64,000 nucleotides of DNA from Petrotoga olearia DSM 13574 (GTDB lineage Bacteria; Thermotogota; Thermotogae; Petrotogales; Petrotogaceae), in the NCBI RefSeq assembly GCF_002895525.1, contig NZ_AZRL01000012.1, positions 124,001 through 188,000 on the forward strand, written 5' to 3'. Shown here piece by piece: positions 8,757 through 16,911 of this stretch. A model generated the notes under the pieces. It did no database searches, was not told where the DNA came from, and saw only the letters and a program-made list of their open reading frames with translations. Every line of letters begins with the position of its first letter. The stretch's first letter is position 1. Both the position numbers and the translations under genes were made by a program.

Positions 8757-10991
8757 TCACTTTAAAGATATGGCAAAGATATGCATCGTTGGAATTTGAG
8801 GCAAAAAGATAGATTGCACAGGCACAGATTTTAGAGGAACCTTCAACAAATACATTTTGGGATTGATATTTTCTGTTATTCCTAAGCTATCGTATCTATA
8901 ACCAAACTCCATAAGAACAGATTCACCATAGATTGGGGATTGACACCAATCGGAAAAGGCTATATTCACTTCTTGACTTGATCCATCTTGGTAAAGAATC
9001 AATATCTTACCTGTATAATTTCCATGATCACTCGCTCCTACAATGTATATGTAATCAAATGCTTTTTCTATATTTTTTAGATTTATAACTTGAGAAGTTA
9101 ATATTAGGTTATCGTTTCCATCAATTTTAAATTTAAAATACACATCTTCTTTTTCATAAAATAACAAATTATTCACTAATTGTTTTGTAAGTTCTTCTGC
9201 TGGGTATTTTGCCCCTATTATTCCATCGAAGTTATCGAAATTCCCGGATTTTCTGTTGGAAAAACTTACAATTCCGTCATTGTTAAATAACTCTTCTATA
9301 TTCAATAAAAAGCTATTTTCAATAAAAATACCTTCAACTTCAGCAGTTTGAGTATATAAACTTTCTTCTGCTTTTGTTTCATAAGTTGTTTTTTCAATTT
9401 TACCTTTTGAGAATTCATAATAATATTTGTCGAATTCAAATATATAAATAGGATCTATTGGTTTTAAAATAACTTGATCTATGTAAATAAAGCCATTTTC
9501 AGGTTTTAAATACAAAATAATTTGATTATCCTTCATATTTAAGCTTCCAACGTACATGATACCATCGCCTGGCTCTAAGTTTTTATCTATTGAATTATCT
9601 CCAGAAGAAGCTTTAACGTAGGTGTTAGAATCAAAAGACCCAGATATGTAAACTTCATATTCTCCAGAATAAAAGTTGTCAATTTTCTGTCTGATCCTTA
9701 TACTTTCCTCAGTCTTAATCCTAATGTTGTTGGCATTATCTAATTCGAAAGAATAAATGCCTGTATTCATTTTCTCAGCTTCAAACAATAGAGTTTGCCG
9801 CCCACCAACTATCTTAGATGAAGTTAATGGTTGAATCTCGGAAGGTAAGGTTTTTAACCTTACTAAACTTAGCAAAGCGCATATTGTCGATTCAGCACCG
9901 GCATTGCTGTTAATATATATTGAGTGTAGAGAATCATAACCCTCACCGTTAGGTCCATACATAGGAGAAGATAAATGGTTGTTCCTTTCAAAAAAGCCTC
10001 CAAACAATACAGCCATATAGGCATATTTTTCTTCATGGGTAACTGAGTACAACTTCACCAAAGTTGAAATTATTGGTTCGACTGCATAAGCAATCTGAGG
10101 ATACATTTTTATATACTTTCCTATTTCATAAACAGGACCTAGTGAAAGCAATACTGGATAGAATTCATCGGCGAAAAAGATTGCAGAATCTAAATATTTA
10201 GTATTCCCTGTTATTTTGTACAGTTCAATCAGAGATTCCCCTTGCCTGCTCCCCCAACTATGCCATAATTGGTAATCTGTTCCTTCATCGAAAGCCCCCT
10301 TCAACAGCCCTTCTTTTATCTGTGTATTAAGAATTGAATCTCCAATTTTTATAGCCAATTCTTTTGCACTTTCATCCTTAGTATATTGATAATATTCAAT
10401 AACCCCCAAAAGGAAAACGGAAGAAACATCCGAATTTTTATTTAAAAAATAATTATCATCCAAGCTCTTTGACAAAAAACTATACGCTAATTTGGCAGAA
10501 CTTTCTAATTTCTTTTGAAAATCCCGATCCTCATCAAAGATTTCTAATGCATTTGAGATAGCCCAAAATCCTCTTGCCGCCCACCAGTTTGCTGATTTTC
10601 TACTCGTTACTCCTTGCTTATTAATGCCGCCATCATCAAAAATAAAGTTATAGAAATCTCCATCAGAGTCCTGAAGGGCCATCACAAAATCTAAAGCTTC
10701 TTTTGCTCTTTGAAGGTAAACTTCGTTGTGATAGAGTTTATAAAGTTCTGTATACAACACTGCAACCCTTGCTACATCATCTACACAAGTTACTCCTTCA
10801 CCTCTTGCCTCTGTGTGAACATATGTATCTCCAAATTTTTCTGCATATATCCAATAACCGATTTTCGTCTCGCCTTCTATTATGAATTCGTCCCTTAAAA
10901 ATTCAAGATGATTAAGATTTATCTCGGACACACCAAAAGAAATTACAGATAACAAAATCAAAGAAAACATCATTAATTTCCTCCACTTCAT
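8757..10991 (-). CDS. Secreted six-hairpin-type glycosidase-like protein
   Basis: Protein of 744 residues with a signal peptide (residues 1-23, ending near SFGVSE). Residues about 40-380 look like an alpha/alpha toroid: repeated helical pairs with GVTCVDDVARVAVLYTELY, SANWWAARGFWAISNAL and YDSLHSIYINSNAGAESTI. A carbohydrate-binding-like beta region follows at about 400-510, and a C-terminal beta domain from about 570 (YIVGASDHGNYTGKILILYQDGS). I cannot assign a GH family. It is leftward, 74 nt downstream of the 448-residue secreted protein and beyond a palindromic terminator. Both lie behind a LacI operator, so it probably acts outside the cell on the polysaccharide whose fragments feed the rightward transporter and GH130 enzyme. 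Confidence 0.6.
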   Translation of the reverse strand: MKWRKLMMFSLILLSVISFGVSEINLNHLEFLRDEFIIEGETKIGYWIYAEKFGDTYVHTEARGEGVTCVDDVARVAVLYTELYKLYHNEVYLQRAKEALDFVMALQDSDGDFYNFIFDDGGINKQGVTSRKSANWWAARGFWAISNALEIFDEDRDFQKKLESSAKLAYSFLSKSLDDNYFLNKNSDVSSVFLLGVIEYYQYTKDESAKELAIKIGDSILNTQIKEGLLKGAFDEGTDYQLWHSWGSRQGESLIELYKITGNTKYLDSAIFFADEFYPVLLSLGPVYEIGKYIKMYPQIAYAVEPIISTLVKLYSVTHEEKYAYMAVLFGGFFERNNHLSSPMYGPNGEGYDSLHSIYINSNAGAESTICALLSLVRLKTLPSEIQPLTSSKIVGGRQTLLFEAEKMNTGIYSFELDNANNIRIKTEESIRIRQKIDNFYSGEYEVYISGSFDSNTYVKASSGDNSIDKNLEPGDGIMYVGSLNMKDNQIILYLKPENGFIYIDQVILKPIDPIYIFEFDKYYYEFSKGKIEKTTYETKAEESLYTQTAEVEGIFIENSFLLNIEELFNNDGIVSFSNRKSGNFDNFDGIIGAKYPAEELTKQLVNNLLFYEKEDVYFKFKIDGNDNLILTSQVINLKNIEKAFDYIYIVGASDHGNYTGKILILYQDGSSQEVNIAFSDWCQSPIYGESVLMEFGYRYDSLGITENINPKMYLLKVPLKSVPVQSIFLPQIPTMHIFAISLK

Positions 10992-11020
10992 AATTGTTCC
11001 TCCTCATAAACTTTGTGAAA

Positions 11021-11058
11021 CAAAAAATTTCTGCAGCATTTATAAATGCTGCAGAAAT
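11021..11058 (-). terminator. Palindromic terminator between two secreted-protein genes
   Basis: A perfect 32-bp palindrome (11027-11058; half-site ATTTCTGCAGCATTTA) reads into TTTTTTG on the minus strand. It sits just after the stop of the 448-residue gene and before the 744-residue gene, so it may cause partial termination and set unequal expression. Confidence 0.8.
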
Positions 11059-11065
11059 AAAAGAT

Positions 11066-12412
11066 TTACTGAACAATGAGTTTTAAGTTTTGTATCTCAT
11101 GTGCTCTTCCTTCAAGCAATTTTATAGCTTCTACAGTGTTCTTTGCAGAATAAATTGAAAAATATCTCGTATAAGTAACTTTGTCTCCTGCTTTGAATTT
11201 CATCATCCAATCAGCTTCATTAGTTCCTTCAAAGGTGCCTTTCGTGGCTTCATAATTATTCAATTCTCCTGGGATCCATCTGAATATCCCATCTCGAAAT
11301 TCTCTACTTTCATAAAACCAAAAATCATTATAAACAAATTTTTTAAGATCTGAATAAACGACGGGTGTTTGAGGTAATATTTCTGCAGCTATCAAACCAT
11401 ATTTTTTTGAAAAGTTTGCTCTCCAATCTTCCATAGAAACAAAGGCATATGTTGCTCCCCACCATAAAGGTTTCATAGAATCGATAGCTGGAAATACCAC
11501 ATAAGCATTTTCATCAACTATTTCTATGGCGTCTCTTTCCTTCCAATATTCATATGGAGTTACTCCTAATTGTTCTGACCAAATTATTCTTCTAAATATA
11601 GGAGTGATATGTAACGAACTATCATCAACAGTTGTTAACGGTGCTGTAGCCATAACCTGTAATTTCATTATGTCAACGTAATTGGAGAAAGAAAATTCAT
11701 TTTCTACTAGCACATCCCCAGTTTTAAAAATATGTGTGGTTAACTTTTGTGTGAGACCGGGAAGATCTTCATAGGAAAGTACAGCCTGAATAGTTACAGC
11801 GACAGGTCCTGGATCAAAAACTTTTAAATCCTTCACCGTTAATCCCATAGATGTTGTTTCAACGTGTTTACCTAATTTCCCGTCTAAATAGTATGTGCTA
11901 CCTGACCAGCCCGCTATTCTTGCTGTTCCGAGTTCATTATACAAGATTCCTTCAACATTGCCAAATTTAGTAAAATTTGCTAATCCATGGTTATTTACCT
12001 TGACCGTAAAATTTTTGTTTATTACGTTATATTCTCCGTCTTTTTCCTCAATTGTGAAAGCTGGTTCGAATTGAAGTAAGTCTATATCCCAATCATCCGA
12101 TACAACGATATTGGCTTCATTCTTAAAAACAAATTGGAGGAAATCTGAAGAGGAAATCCTTCCATTTTGATCAACATCTACAATCTGATAAGGAAGATCA
12201 TTACCTTTCGAATCTTTTATTCTGATAGAATTCCAGTTAGCATCGAAATCATATCCAACAAAATCCAACAGCTCAGAAAAACTCACCACAAATGGAACAT
12301 CAAGGTTTGTCATTTGCTCGGTAGAAACTTTTAACACCTTTTCCTCAGCAAAAAGTGAGAAGCTAACAAGAAGAACCGTCACCAAAGTTACAAAAATCCT
12401 GGTTTTTTTCAC
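11066..12412 (-). CDS. Secreted protein of unknown function, DUF4861-like
   Basis: Exported protein of 448 residues with a clear signal peptide (residues 1-22, MKKTRIFVTLVTVLLVSFSLFA). The N-terminal part has a beta domain with DVPFVVSFSELL and PYQIVDVDQNGRISSSDFLQFVF, followed by a larger beta-sandwich-like region with many aromatic residues. The PYQ..D.D.NG..S...F pattern resembles DUF4861-type proteins found in polysaccharide-use loci. That assignment is from memory and tentative. ATG is preceded by GGAGGAGG. The gene is the first of the leftward unit behind the LacI operator at 12494-12507 and is therefore probably induced with the GH130 system. Confidence 0.5.
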   Translation of the reverse strand: MKKTRIFVTLVTVLLVSFSLFAEEKVLKVSTEQMTNLDVPFVVSFSELLDFVGYDFDANWNSIRIKDSKGNDLPYQIVDVDQNGRISSSDFLQFVFKNEANIVVSDDWDIDLLQFEPAFTIEEKDGEYNVINKNFTVKVNNHGLANFTKFGNVEGILYNELGTARIAGWSGSTYYLDGKLGKHVETTSMGLTVKDLKVFDPGPVAVTIQAVLSYEDLPGLTQKLTTHIFKTGDVLVENEFSFSNYVDIMKLQVMATAPLTTVDDSSLHITPIFRRIIWSEQLGVTPYEYWKERDAIEIVDENAYVVFPAIDSMKPLWWGATYAFVSMEDWRANFSKKYGLIAAEILPQTPVVYSDLKKFVYNDFWFYESREFRDGIFRWIPGELNNYEATKGTFEGTNEADWMMKFKAGDKVTYTRYFSIYSAKNTVEAIKLLEGRAHEIQNLKLIVQ

Positions 12413-12493
12413 TTTTATTCCTCCTCCTTTCCTTGCTCATAGTAAATTTAAAGTGATACTTACAAAACAAACAGACTTTGTAATTTATAGTTA

Positions 12494-12507
12494 TGTAAGC
12501 GCTTACA
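12494..12507. promoter_or_regulatory. LacI-family operator, leftward unit
   Basis: Perfect palindrome TGTAAGCGCTTACA. It lies about 6 bp past the expected start of the leftward transcript and matches the half-site TGTAAGCG typical of LacI/CcpA-type regulators. An identical core lies at 12771-12784. Confidence 0.85.
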
Positions 12508-12519
12508 ACATTATTAATA

Positions 12520-12548
12520 ATTATAGCACCTAAAAAGAATCTATGCAA
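12520..12548 (-). promoter_or_regulatory. Sigma-A promoter of the leftward secreted-protein unit
   Basis: On the minus strand, TTGCAT (12548-12543), 17-bp spacer, TATAAT (12525-12520). The -35 is weak, but its first T is the last base of a phased 10-bp array. The start would fall near 12513, just upstream of the operator. Confidence 0.65.
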
Positions 12549-12620
12549 GGTCGATTATAACTGTTTATATGTAATTAGAAGCAATTATGGACTTTTAGCA
12601 GTTAAAATCTCCTATTTTCT
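12548..12620 (-). repeat. Phased 10-bp promoter-upstream array, copy 2 (leftward)
   Basis: Read on the minus strand: box AGAAAATAGGAGATTT (12620-12605), 7 nt (12604-12598), then units TAAAAGTCCA, TAATTGCTTC, TAATTACATA, TAAACAGTTA, TAATCGACCT (12597-12548). The last T is the first T of the -35 TTGCAT. Segment lengths equal those at 118-190 and 12665-12737. It stands back to back with the next copy, 44 bp away. Confidence 0.8.
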
Positions 12621-12664
12621 TATTTTAGATTTTGTAAATACAATTTTATTGAATATCAATTATT

Positions 12665-12737
12665 AGAAAAATGGAGATTTTTTCAAATAATTGAGAATAA
12701 TTAACTTTAATTGGATTTATTCAGCTATAACCAAGTT
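12665..12737 (+). repeat. Phased 10-bp promoter-upstream array, copy 3 (lacI gene)
   Basis: Box AGAAAAATGGAGATTT (12665-12680), 7 nt (12681-12687), then TAATTGAGAA, TAATTAACTT, TAATTGGATT, TATTCAGCTA, TAACCAAGTT (12688-12737). The last T is the first T of the -35 box TTGATT. The sequence of units four and five drifts, but the 10-bp spacing does not. Confidence 0.8.
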
Positions 12738-12765
12738 TGATTTTCTTTGAGTATAATGTTATAAT
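12737..12765 (+). promoter_or_regulatory. Sigma-A promoter of the lacI-ABC-GH130 unit
   Basis: TTGATT (12737-12742), 17-bp spacer, TATAAT (12760-12765). The start would lie near 12772, inside the operator at 12770-12785, so the regulator would block its own transcription. A second TATAAT at 12752 has no good -35. Confidence 0.8.
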
Positions 12766-12769
12766 TATT

Positions 12770-12785
12770 TTGTAAGCGCTTACAA
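12770..12785. promoter_or_regulatory. LacI-family operator, rightward unit
   Basis: Perfect 16-bp palindrome TTGTAAGCGCTTACAA overlapping the predicted start of lacI transcription and 5 nt upstream of the ribosome site. Its core equals the operator at 12494-12507. Confidence 0.9.
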
Positions 12786-12802
12786 TATGGAGGTATTACT
12801 AA

Positions 12803-13813
12803 ATGTCAAAGATAGATGATGTAGCAAAATTAGCCGGTGTATCAATAGCCACAGTATCTAGAGTTTTGAATTCAAAAGACAATGTTTCAATAAAAACTAA
12901 AGAAAAAGTTTTACGAGCTATCGAAGAATTAGATTATAAACCTTCGGGAATTGCTCGAAATTTAGCTAACAAAAAAAGTTCTTATAATATTGGTTTAGTC
13001 ATTAGTAAAAGAATAGACAAAATTCTCAAGGGGAATGACTCGTTTGGTATAAGAGAGTTCTATACAACTGTTTTAGCAGGAATAGAAACTTTAGCAAAAG
13101 AAAACAATATCCAAATAAAAATGGAAACCTTTGATAATGGAAATAGTAAATTATTGGAAGATTTAGATGGTTTGCTGATAATGGGAGGAGACCGCCTACC
13201 CAACTTTGTTGAAAATTCAGATTTACCAAAGGTACTGGTAGATAATTACATTCCTGCTTTAAAAGTTGATTCGGTAATCTCAAATGGTTTTGATGGTGCT
13301 TATTATACAATAAAACAAATGATCTTACGGGGATATAAAAAGATTGTACATATTCACGGTCCACTTACATATTGGGGATTTAGAAATAGATTTGAAGGAT
13401 ATACCGCAGCGATGACTGAATTTGGATTGCTGCCTCAAACATTCGAGTGCGACGAAACTCCAGAAGGTATATTATATGCATTAAATCTATCTTTATCCAA
13501 AAAACCCAATGTAATTTTCGCTTCAAACGATGTTATAGCTTTAATAATTTTAAATTTTTTAAAAAAGAAAAAAATTCATGTTCCAAAAGAGATTCAACTA
13601 ATTGGATTTGACGATATTATCTCTTCTTCAGTTTCCGAACCTAAACTGTCCACGGTAAAAGTTTTTAAATTTGAGATGGGGAATATCGCTTTAAATAGAT
13701 TAATAGATTTGATCAATGAAAAGAATCCTCATCCAGCAATGATCTCTCTATTCACCACTTTTGTAGAAAGGGACAGTACGATAATAGCTAAGAATAGTGA
13801 CCAAGCAATATAA
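12803..13813 (+). CDS. LacI-family transcriptional regulator
   Basis: Repressor of 336 residues, the normal family length. The helix-turn-helix is at residues 3-24 (KIDDVAKLAGVSIATVSRVLN), followed by the hinge helix segment KPSGIARNLANKKS. The periplasmic-binding-protein-like effector domain runs from about residue 58, with IFASNDVIALIILNFL and IQLIGFDDIISSS near the C-terminus. ATG is preceded by GGAGG. The operator over its own start and the second operator for the divergent unit indicate autoregulation and joint control of both directions. The effector is probably a mono- or oligosaccharide, perhaps a mannoside given the GH130 gene (inference). Confidence 0.95.
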   Translation: MSKIDDVAKLAGVSIATVSRVLNSKDNVSIKTKEKVLRAIEELDYKPSGIARNLANKKSSYNIGLVISKRIDKILKGNDSFGIREFYTTVLAGIETLAKENNIQIKMETFDNGNSKLLEDLDGLLIMGGDRLPNFVENSDLPKVLVDNYIPALKVDSVISNGFDGAYYTIKQMILRGYKKIVHIHGPLTYWGFRNRFEGYTAAMTEFGLLPQTFECDETPEGILYALNLSLSKKPNVIFASNDVIALIILNFLKKKKIHVPKEIQLIGFDDIISSSVSEPKLSTVKVFKFEMGNIALNRLIDLINEKNPHPAMISLFTTFVERDSTIIAKNSDQAI

Positions 13814-13890
13814 GATATAAAATGACTTATTTTAAAAAGTTACAAGTAATCATTGAGTAGTAACGCCAATTCAAAGGAGGTATGATCAGT

Positions 13891-15144
13891 ATGAAAAAGG
13901 TAACAGTGGTGTTTATTGTGTTATTGTTGACGGTTTTTGCGTTTTCTCAGACAAAACTCGTTTTTTGGACCGCTCCTAATCCACAGCAAGAAATGTTTTG
14001 GAAAGAGGTCGTTGCTGAATATGAAACCTTACACCCTGAAATTGATATCGAGTGGTCTACCATTCCAGCAGCAGGAAGTTCAGAAGAAGCTATTTTAACA
14101 GCCATAGCTTCGGGAAGAGCACCAGATATTTCGACCAACATTTTTTCAGGATTTGCTGCACAGTTAGCTGATATAGACCAATTAGTAGCTTTAAATGAAT
14201 TAGAAGGCTTTGATGAACTTGTTGAAACAAGAAAGATGGGAAGTATTATAGAAGGCTGGAAAATAAACGGTAATGCATATGTCATACCTATTTATTCAAA
14301 CCCTGTTTTGATGTGGTGGAGAGATTCTTTATTGAAAGAAGCTGGTTTTGATAATCCCCCAAGAACATACTCAGAGATTTACGAATTTTCTAAAAACTTT
14401 GTGGTACCTATGGAACGATATTCCATTCAAGTAATTGCCGGAAGAAACTGGTGGGATAGATGGTTTGACTTTATAACATATTACTATGCAGCAGGTAAAG
14501 GAAAGCCCTATATAGACACCGAAAGGATGAGGGCAGCATTTAACAACGAAGTTGGCCAAGAAGTAGCTAAGTTTATCAAAACAATGTTTGATAACCAATG
14601 GACTGCCGTGGATTTAGGTACCGATCCATTTTATACCGGAGCTATTGCTGGAACATTGATGGGGCCTTGGAGCATTGCTTATGCAGAAAATCAGTACCCA
14701 AAGGTTGTTGATGATATTGTTATTACGCCGCCACCAGTTCCTGACAATTATCCAAGTGATCAACCGATTTATACTTTTGCCGATGCAAAGGGGCTTGTAA
14801 TTTTTAATACTACAGATCACTTGGAAGAAGCTTGGGAATTCGTTCAATGGGTATTCTCTAGAGAAGATTTTGATTCAAAATGGCTAGAATACACCAAAAT
14901 GCCACCAGCAAGAGAAGACTTATTAACTAATGAAATATTTGCTGATTTTTGGGAGGCAAATCCCTTAGCAGCCGAATACGCCAAATATGTTCCTTATGCT
15001 ATTCCCCCTGCACCAATTACAACAACTGTTGACGTTCAAGATATAATGACTGTTGAATTGGTAGAACCATTGATGCACGGGACTAAAGATGTTCAAAAAG
15101 CTTTGGATGATGCTGTTAAAGCTATAAACAGAATCCTTTGGTAA
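13891..15144 (+). CDS. Sugar ABC transporter substrate-binding protein
   Basis: Family 1 solute-binding protein of 417 residues with a signal peptide (MKKVTVVFIVLLLTVFAFSQ). The mature N-terminus TKLVFWTAPNPQQEMFWKEV is typical of the UgpB/MalE group. There is no lipobox, as in the protein at 1718. The start at 13891 is chosen because AAAGGAGG ends at 13880; an ATG at 13882 overlaps the ribosome site too closely. It lies 77 nt after lacI in the same operon as two permeases and a GH130 enzyme. The ligand is unknown. Confidence 0.92.
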   Translation: MKKVTVVFIVLLLTVFAFSQTKLVFWTAPNPQQEMFWKEVVAEYETLHPEIDIEWSTIPAAGSSEEAILTAIASGRAPDISTNIFSGFAAQLADIDQLVALNELEGFDELVETRKMGSIIEGWKINGNAYVIPIYSNPVLMWWRDSLLKEAGFDNPPRTYSEIYEFSKNFVVPMERYSIQVIAGRNWWDRWFDFITYYYAAGKGKPYIDTERMRAAFNNEVGQEVAKFIKTMFDNQWTAVDLGTDPFYTGAIAGTLMGPWSIAYAENQYPKVVDDIVITPPPVPDNYPSDQPIYTFADAKGLVIFNTTDHLEEAWEFVQWVFSREDFDSKWLEYTKMPPAREDLLTNEIFADFWEANPLAAEYAKYVPYAIPPAPITTTVDVQDIMTVELVEPLMHGTKDVQKALDDAVKAINRILW

Positions 15145-15156
15145 GGGAAGGTTAAA

Positions 15157-16044
15157 ATGATGAGTAAAAGGAAGGGGTTAGCAAAAAAAGAAGCAAGGAA
15201 AGGATTCGGTATTTCTTCAATATATTTAATTTATGCGGCAATATTTTGGGGTTATCCTTTTGTATGGTTATTTATACTCCTTTTTTCTAAATGGAGGTTT
15301 GTCGGATCTCCTCAATTCGTCGGTTTTCGCAACATTACGAGGGTCTTGACCGACCCTCTTTTTTGGAAAACAGTAACTAATGTTTTTCGTTTTATGATGT
15401 ACTATATCCCCCTTGTGTTAATAGGGGCTTTACTCTTTGCCATTGCTCTCAACAAAATTAAGTTTGGAAAAACATTTATAGCGCTTTCTTTTTTGTTAGC
15501 CAATGTTTCATCAGGAGTTGCTTATTCTATTATGTTTTCAAACATTTTTTCTGTCAATGGACCTGTAAATAAAGCTTTAAATACTCTTTTCGGTATTACT
15601 ATTCCTTGGTTTACAAGCCCACAATGGGCGATGTTTTCCATTGCTTTGATAGTTATTTGGAAATTCATTGGCTACTATGGCTTAATACTATATGCAGGGT
15701 TAACCGCTATACCAAAATCTTTATATGAAGCGGCAGAGTTGGACGGTGCAGGAAGTCTTACAAAGTTTTTTAAAATCACATTGCCACTATTAAATCCCTC
15801 TATAATAATGGTCTTGGTTTTGGCTATTACTTTGGCTTTTGGAATATTTACAGAACCCTATATGATAACCGGGGGTGGGCCAATGAGAAGTACTTTAACC
15901 CCGATGATGCATATGATTACTACAGCATTCCAAAGAATGGACCCAACTTACGCAGCGACAATGGCAGTGTTTGTTGCTATGATTAGCTTTGGAATGATTT
16001 GGGTAATAAGGAAAACTATGGAGAGAGAAGTTGATCTAGTATGA
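15157..16044 (+). CDS. Sugar ABC transporter permease (MalF/UgpA type)
   Basis: Membrane permease of 295 residues with a basic N-terminal tail (KRKGLAKKEARKG) before the first span and the EAA loop EAAELDGAGSLTKFFKITLP at about residues 190-209. A second ATG three bases on (15160) is better spaced from GGGAAGG and could be the real start. It overlaps the next permease gene by ATGA, which implies translational coupling. Confidence 0.93.
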   Translation: MMSKRKGLAKKEARKGFGISSIYLIYAAIFWGYPFVWLFILLFSKWRFVGSPQFVGFRNITRVLTDPLFWKTVTNVFRFMMYYIPLVLIGALLFAIALNKIKFGKTFIALSFLLANVSSGVAYSIMFSNIFSVNGPVNKALNTLFGITIPWFTSPQWAMFSIALIVIWKFIGYYGLILYAGLTAIPKSLYEAAELDGAGSLTKFFKITLPLLNPSIIMVLVLAITLAFGIFTEPYMITGGGPMRSTLTPMMHMITTAFQRMDPTYAATMAVFVAMISFGMIWVIRKTMEREVDLV

Positions 16045-16871
16045 CAAATAAAAAAATACAGTCTGGAAATGTAATTCTTCATATAGTGATGTTCTTTTTA
16101 GCTCTAATCTGGTTGTACCCTTATGCATGGCTATTCTTGGCATCGGTGAAACCTTCCGCTGAAATCTATACCAGATTCTTACCAACAAAGTTCACTTTAG
16201 AACATTTTAGATTTATACTAGAAAGCGCCGAAAGAATGAATAGACCTTTTATAAGGGCATTTTTTATAAGTTTATTTGTATCTGTCACTGTTACAGTATG
16301 TGTTATAATAACATCTGCCATTATTTCTTTTGCCTTGTCAAAATATAGATTTAAGGCAAGAGATGGGATATTTAATTTCATTATCTTCCAAATGGTGTTT
16401 CCTGGATTCATGTTTACGATACCTTTATACATATTAATGCGAAACATGCATTTGTTAAATTCGTTGGCTGCATTAATTGTTCCCTTTATTATGAGCGGAT
16501 GGGGCATTTTTATGATGACTCAAAGCTTTAGAGGGACCCCAAACGACTATATCGAAGCAGCAAAAATAGACGGAGCCGGCGATCTATTCATTATTTTTAG
16601 AATTATGTTACCTTTAAACAATTCCGTTATGGCCATTGTTGGGCTCTTCACATTCATAGGAGTATGGGATAATTTTATGTGGCCCCTCATCGTTATTCAG
16701 GATTATTATAAAATGCCTCTTTCTGTGTTGCTTGCAAGCTTTAATCATGAATACGGTGCATATATTGGACCAGTAATGGCAGGTTCGGTGATCCAAACTT
16801 TGCCAATGGTGCTTATCTTCATTATCTTCAGAAAGGCTTTTTTACAAGGAATTTCAATGTCTTTGAAATAA
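16041..16871 (+). CDS. Sugar ABC transporter permease (MalG/UgpE type)
   Basis: Partner permease of 276 residues. The EAA loop is EAAKIDGAGDLFIIFRIMLP at about residues 172-191 and the C-terminus ends FLQGISMSLK. It starts inside the stop region of the preceding gene. As in the first sugar transporter of this window, no ATPase gene follows. Confidence 0.93.
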   Translation: MTNKKIQSGNVILHIVMFFLALIWLYPYAWLFLASVKPSAEIYTRFLPTKFTLEHFRFILESAERMNRPFIRAFFISLFVSVTVTVCVIITSAIISFALSKYRFKARDGIFNFIIFQMVFPGFMFTIPLYILMRNMHLLNSLAALIVPFIMSGWGIFMMTQSFRGTPNDYIEAAKIDGAGDLFIIFRIMLPLNNSVMAIVGLFTFIGVWDNFMWPLIVIQDYYKMPLSVLLASFNHEYGAYIGPVMAGSVIQTLPMVLIFIIFRKAFLQGISMSLK

Positions 16872-16911
16872 TCACAATCAAAAAACTGTACTTAAAAGGA
16901 AGGGATACATA

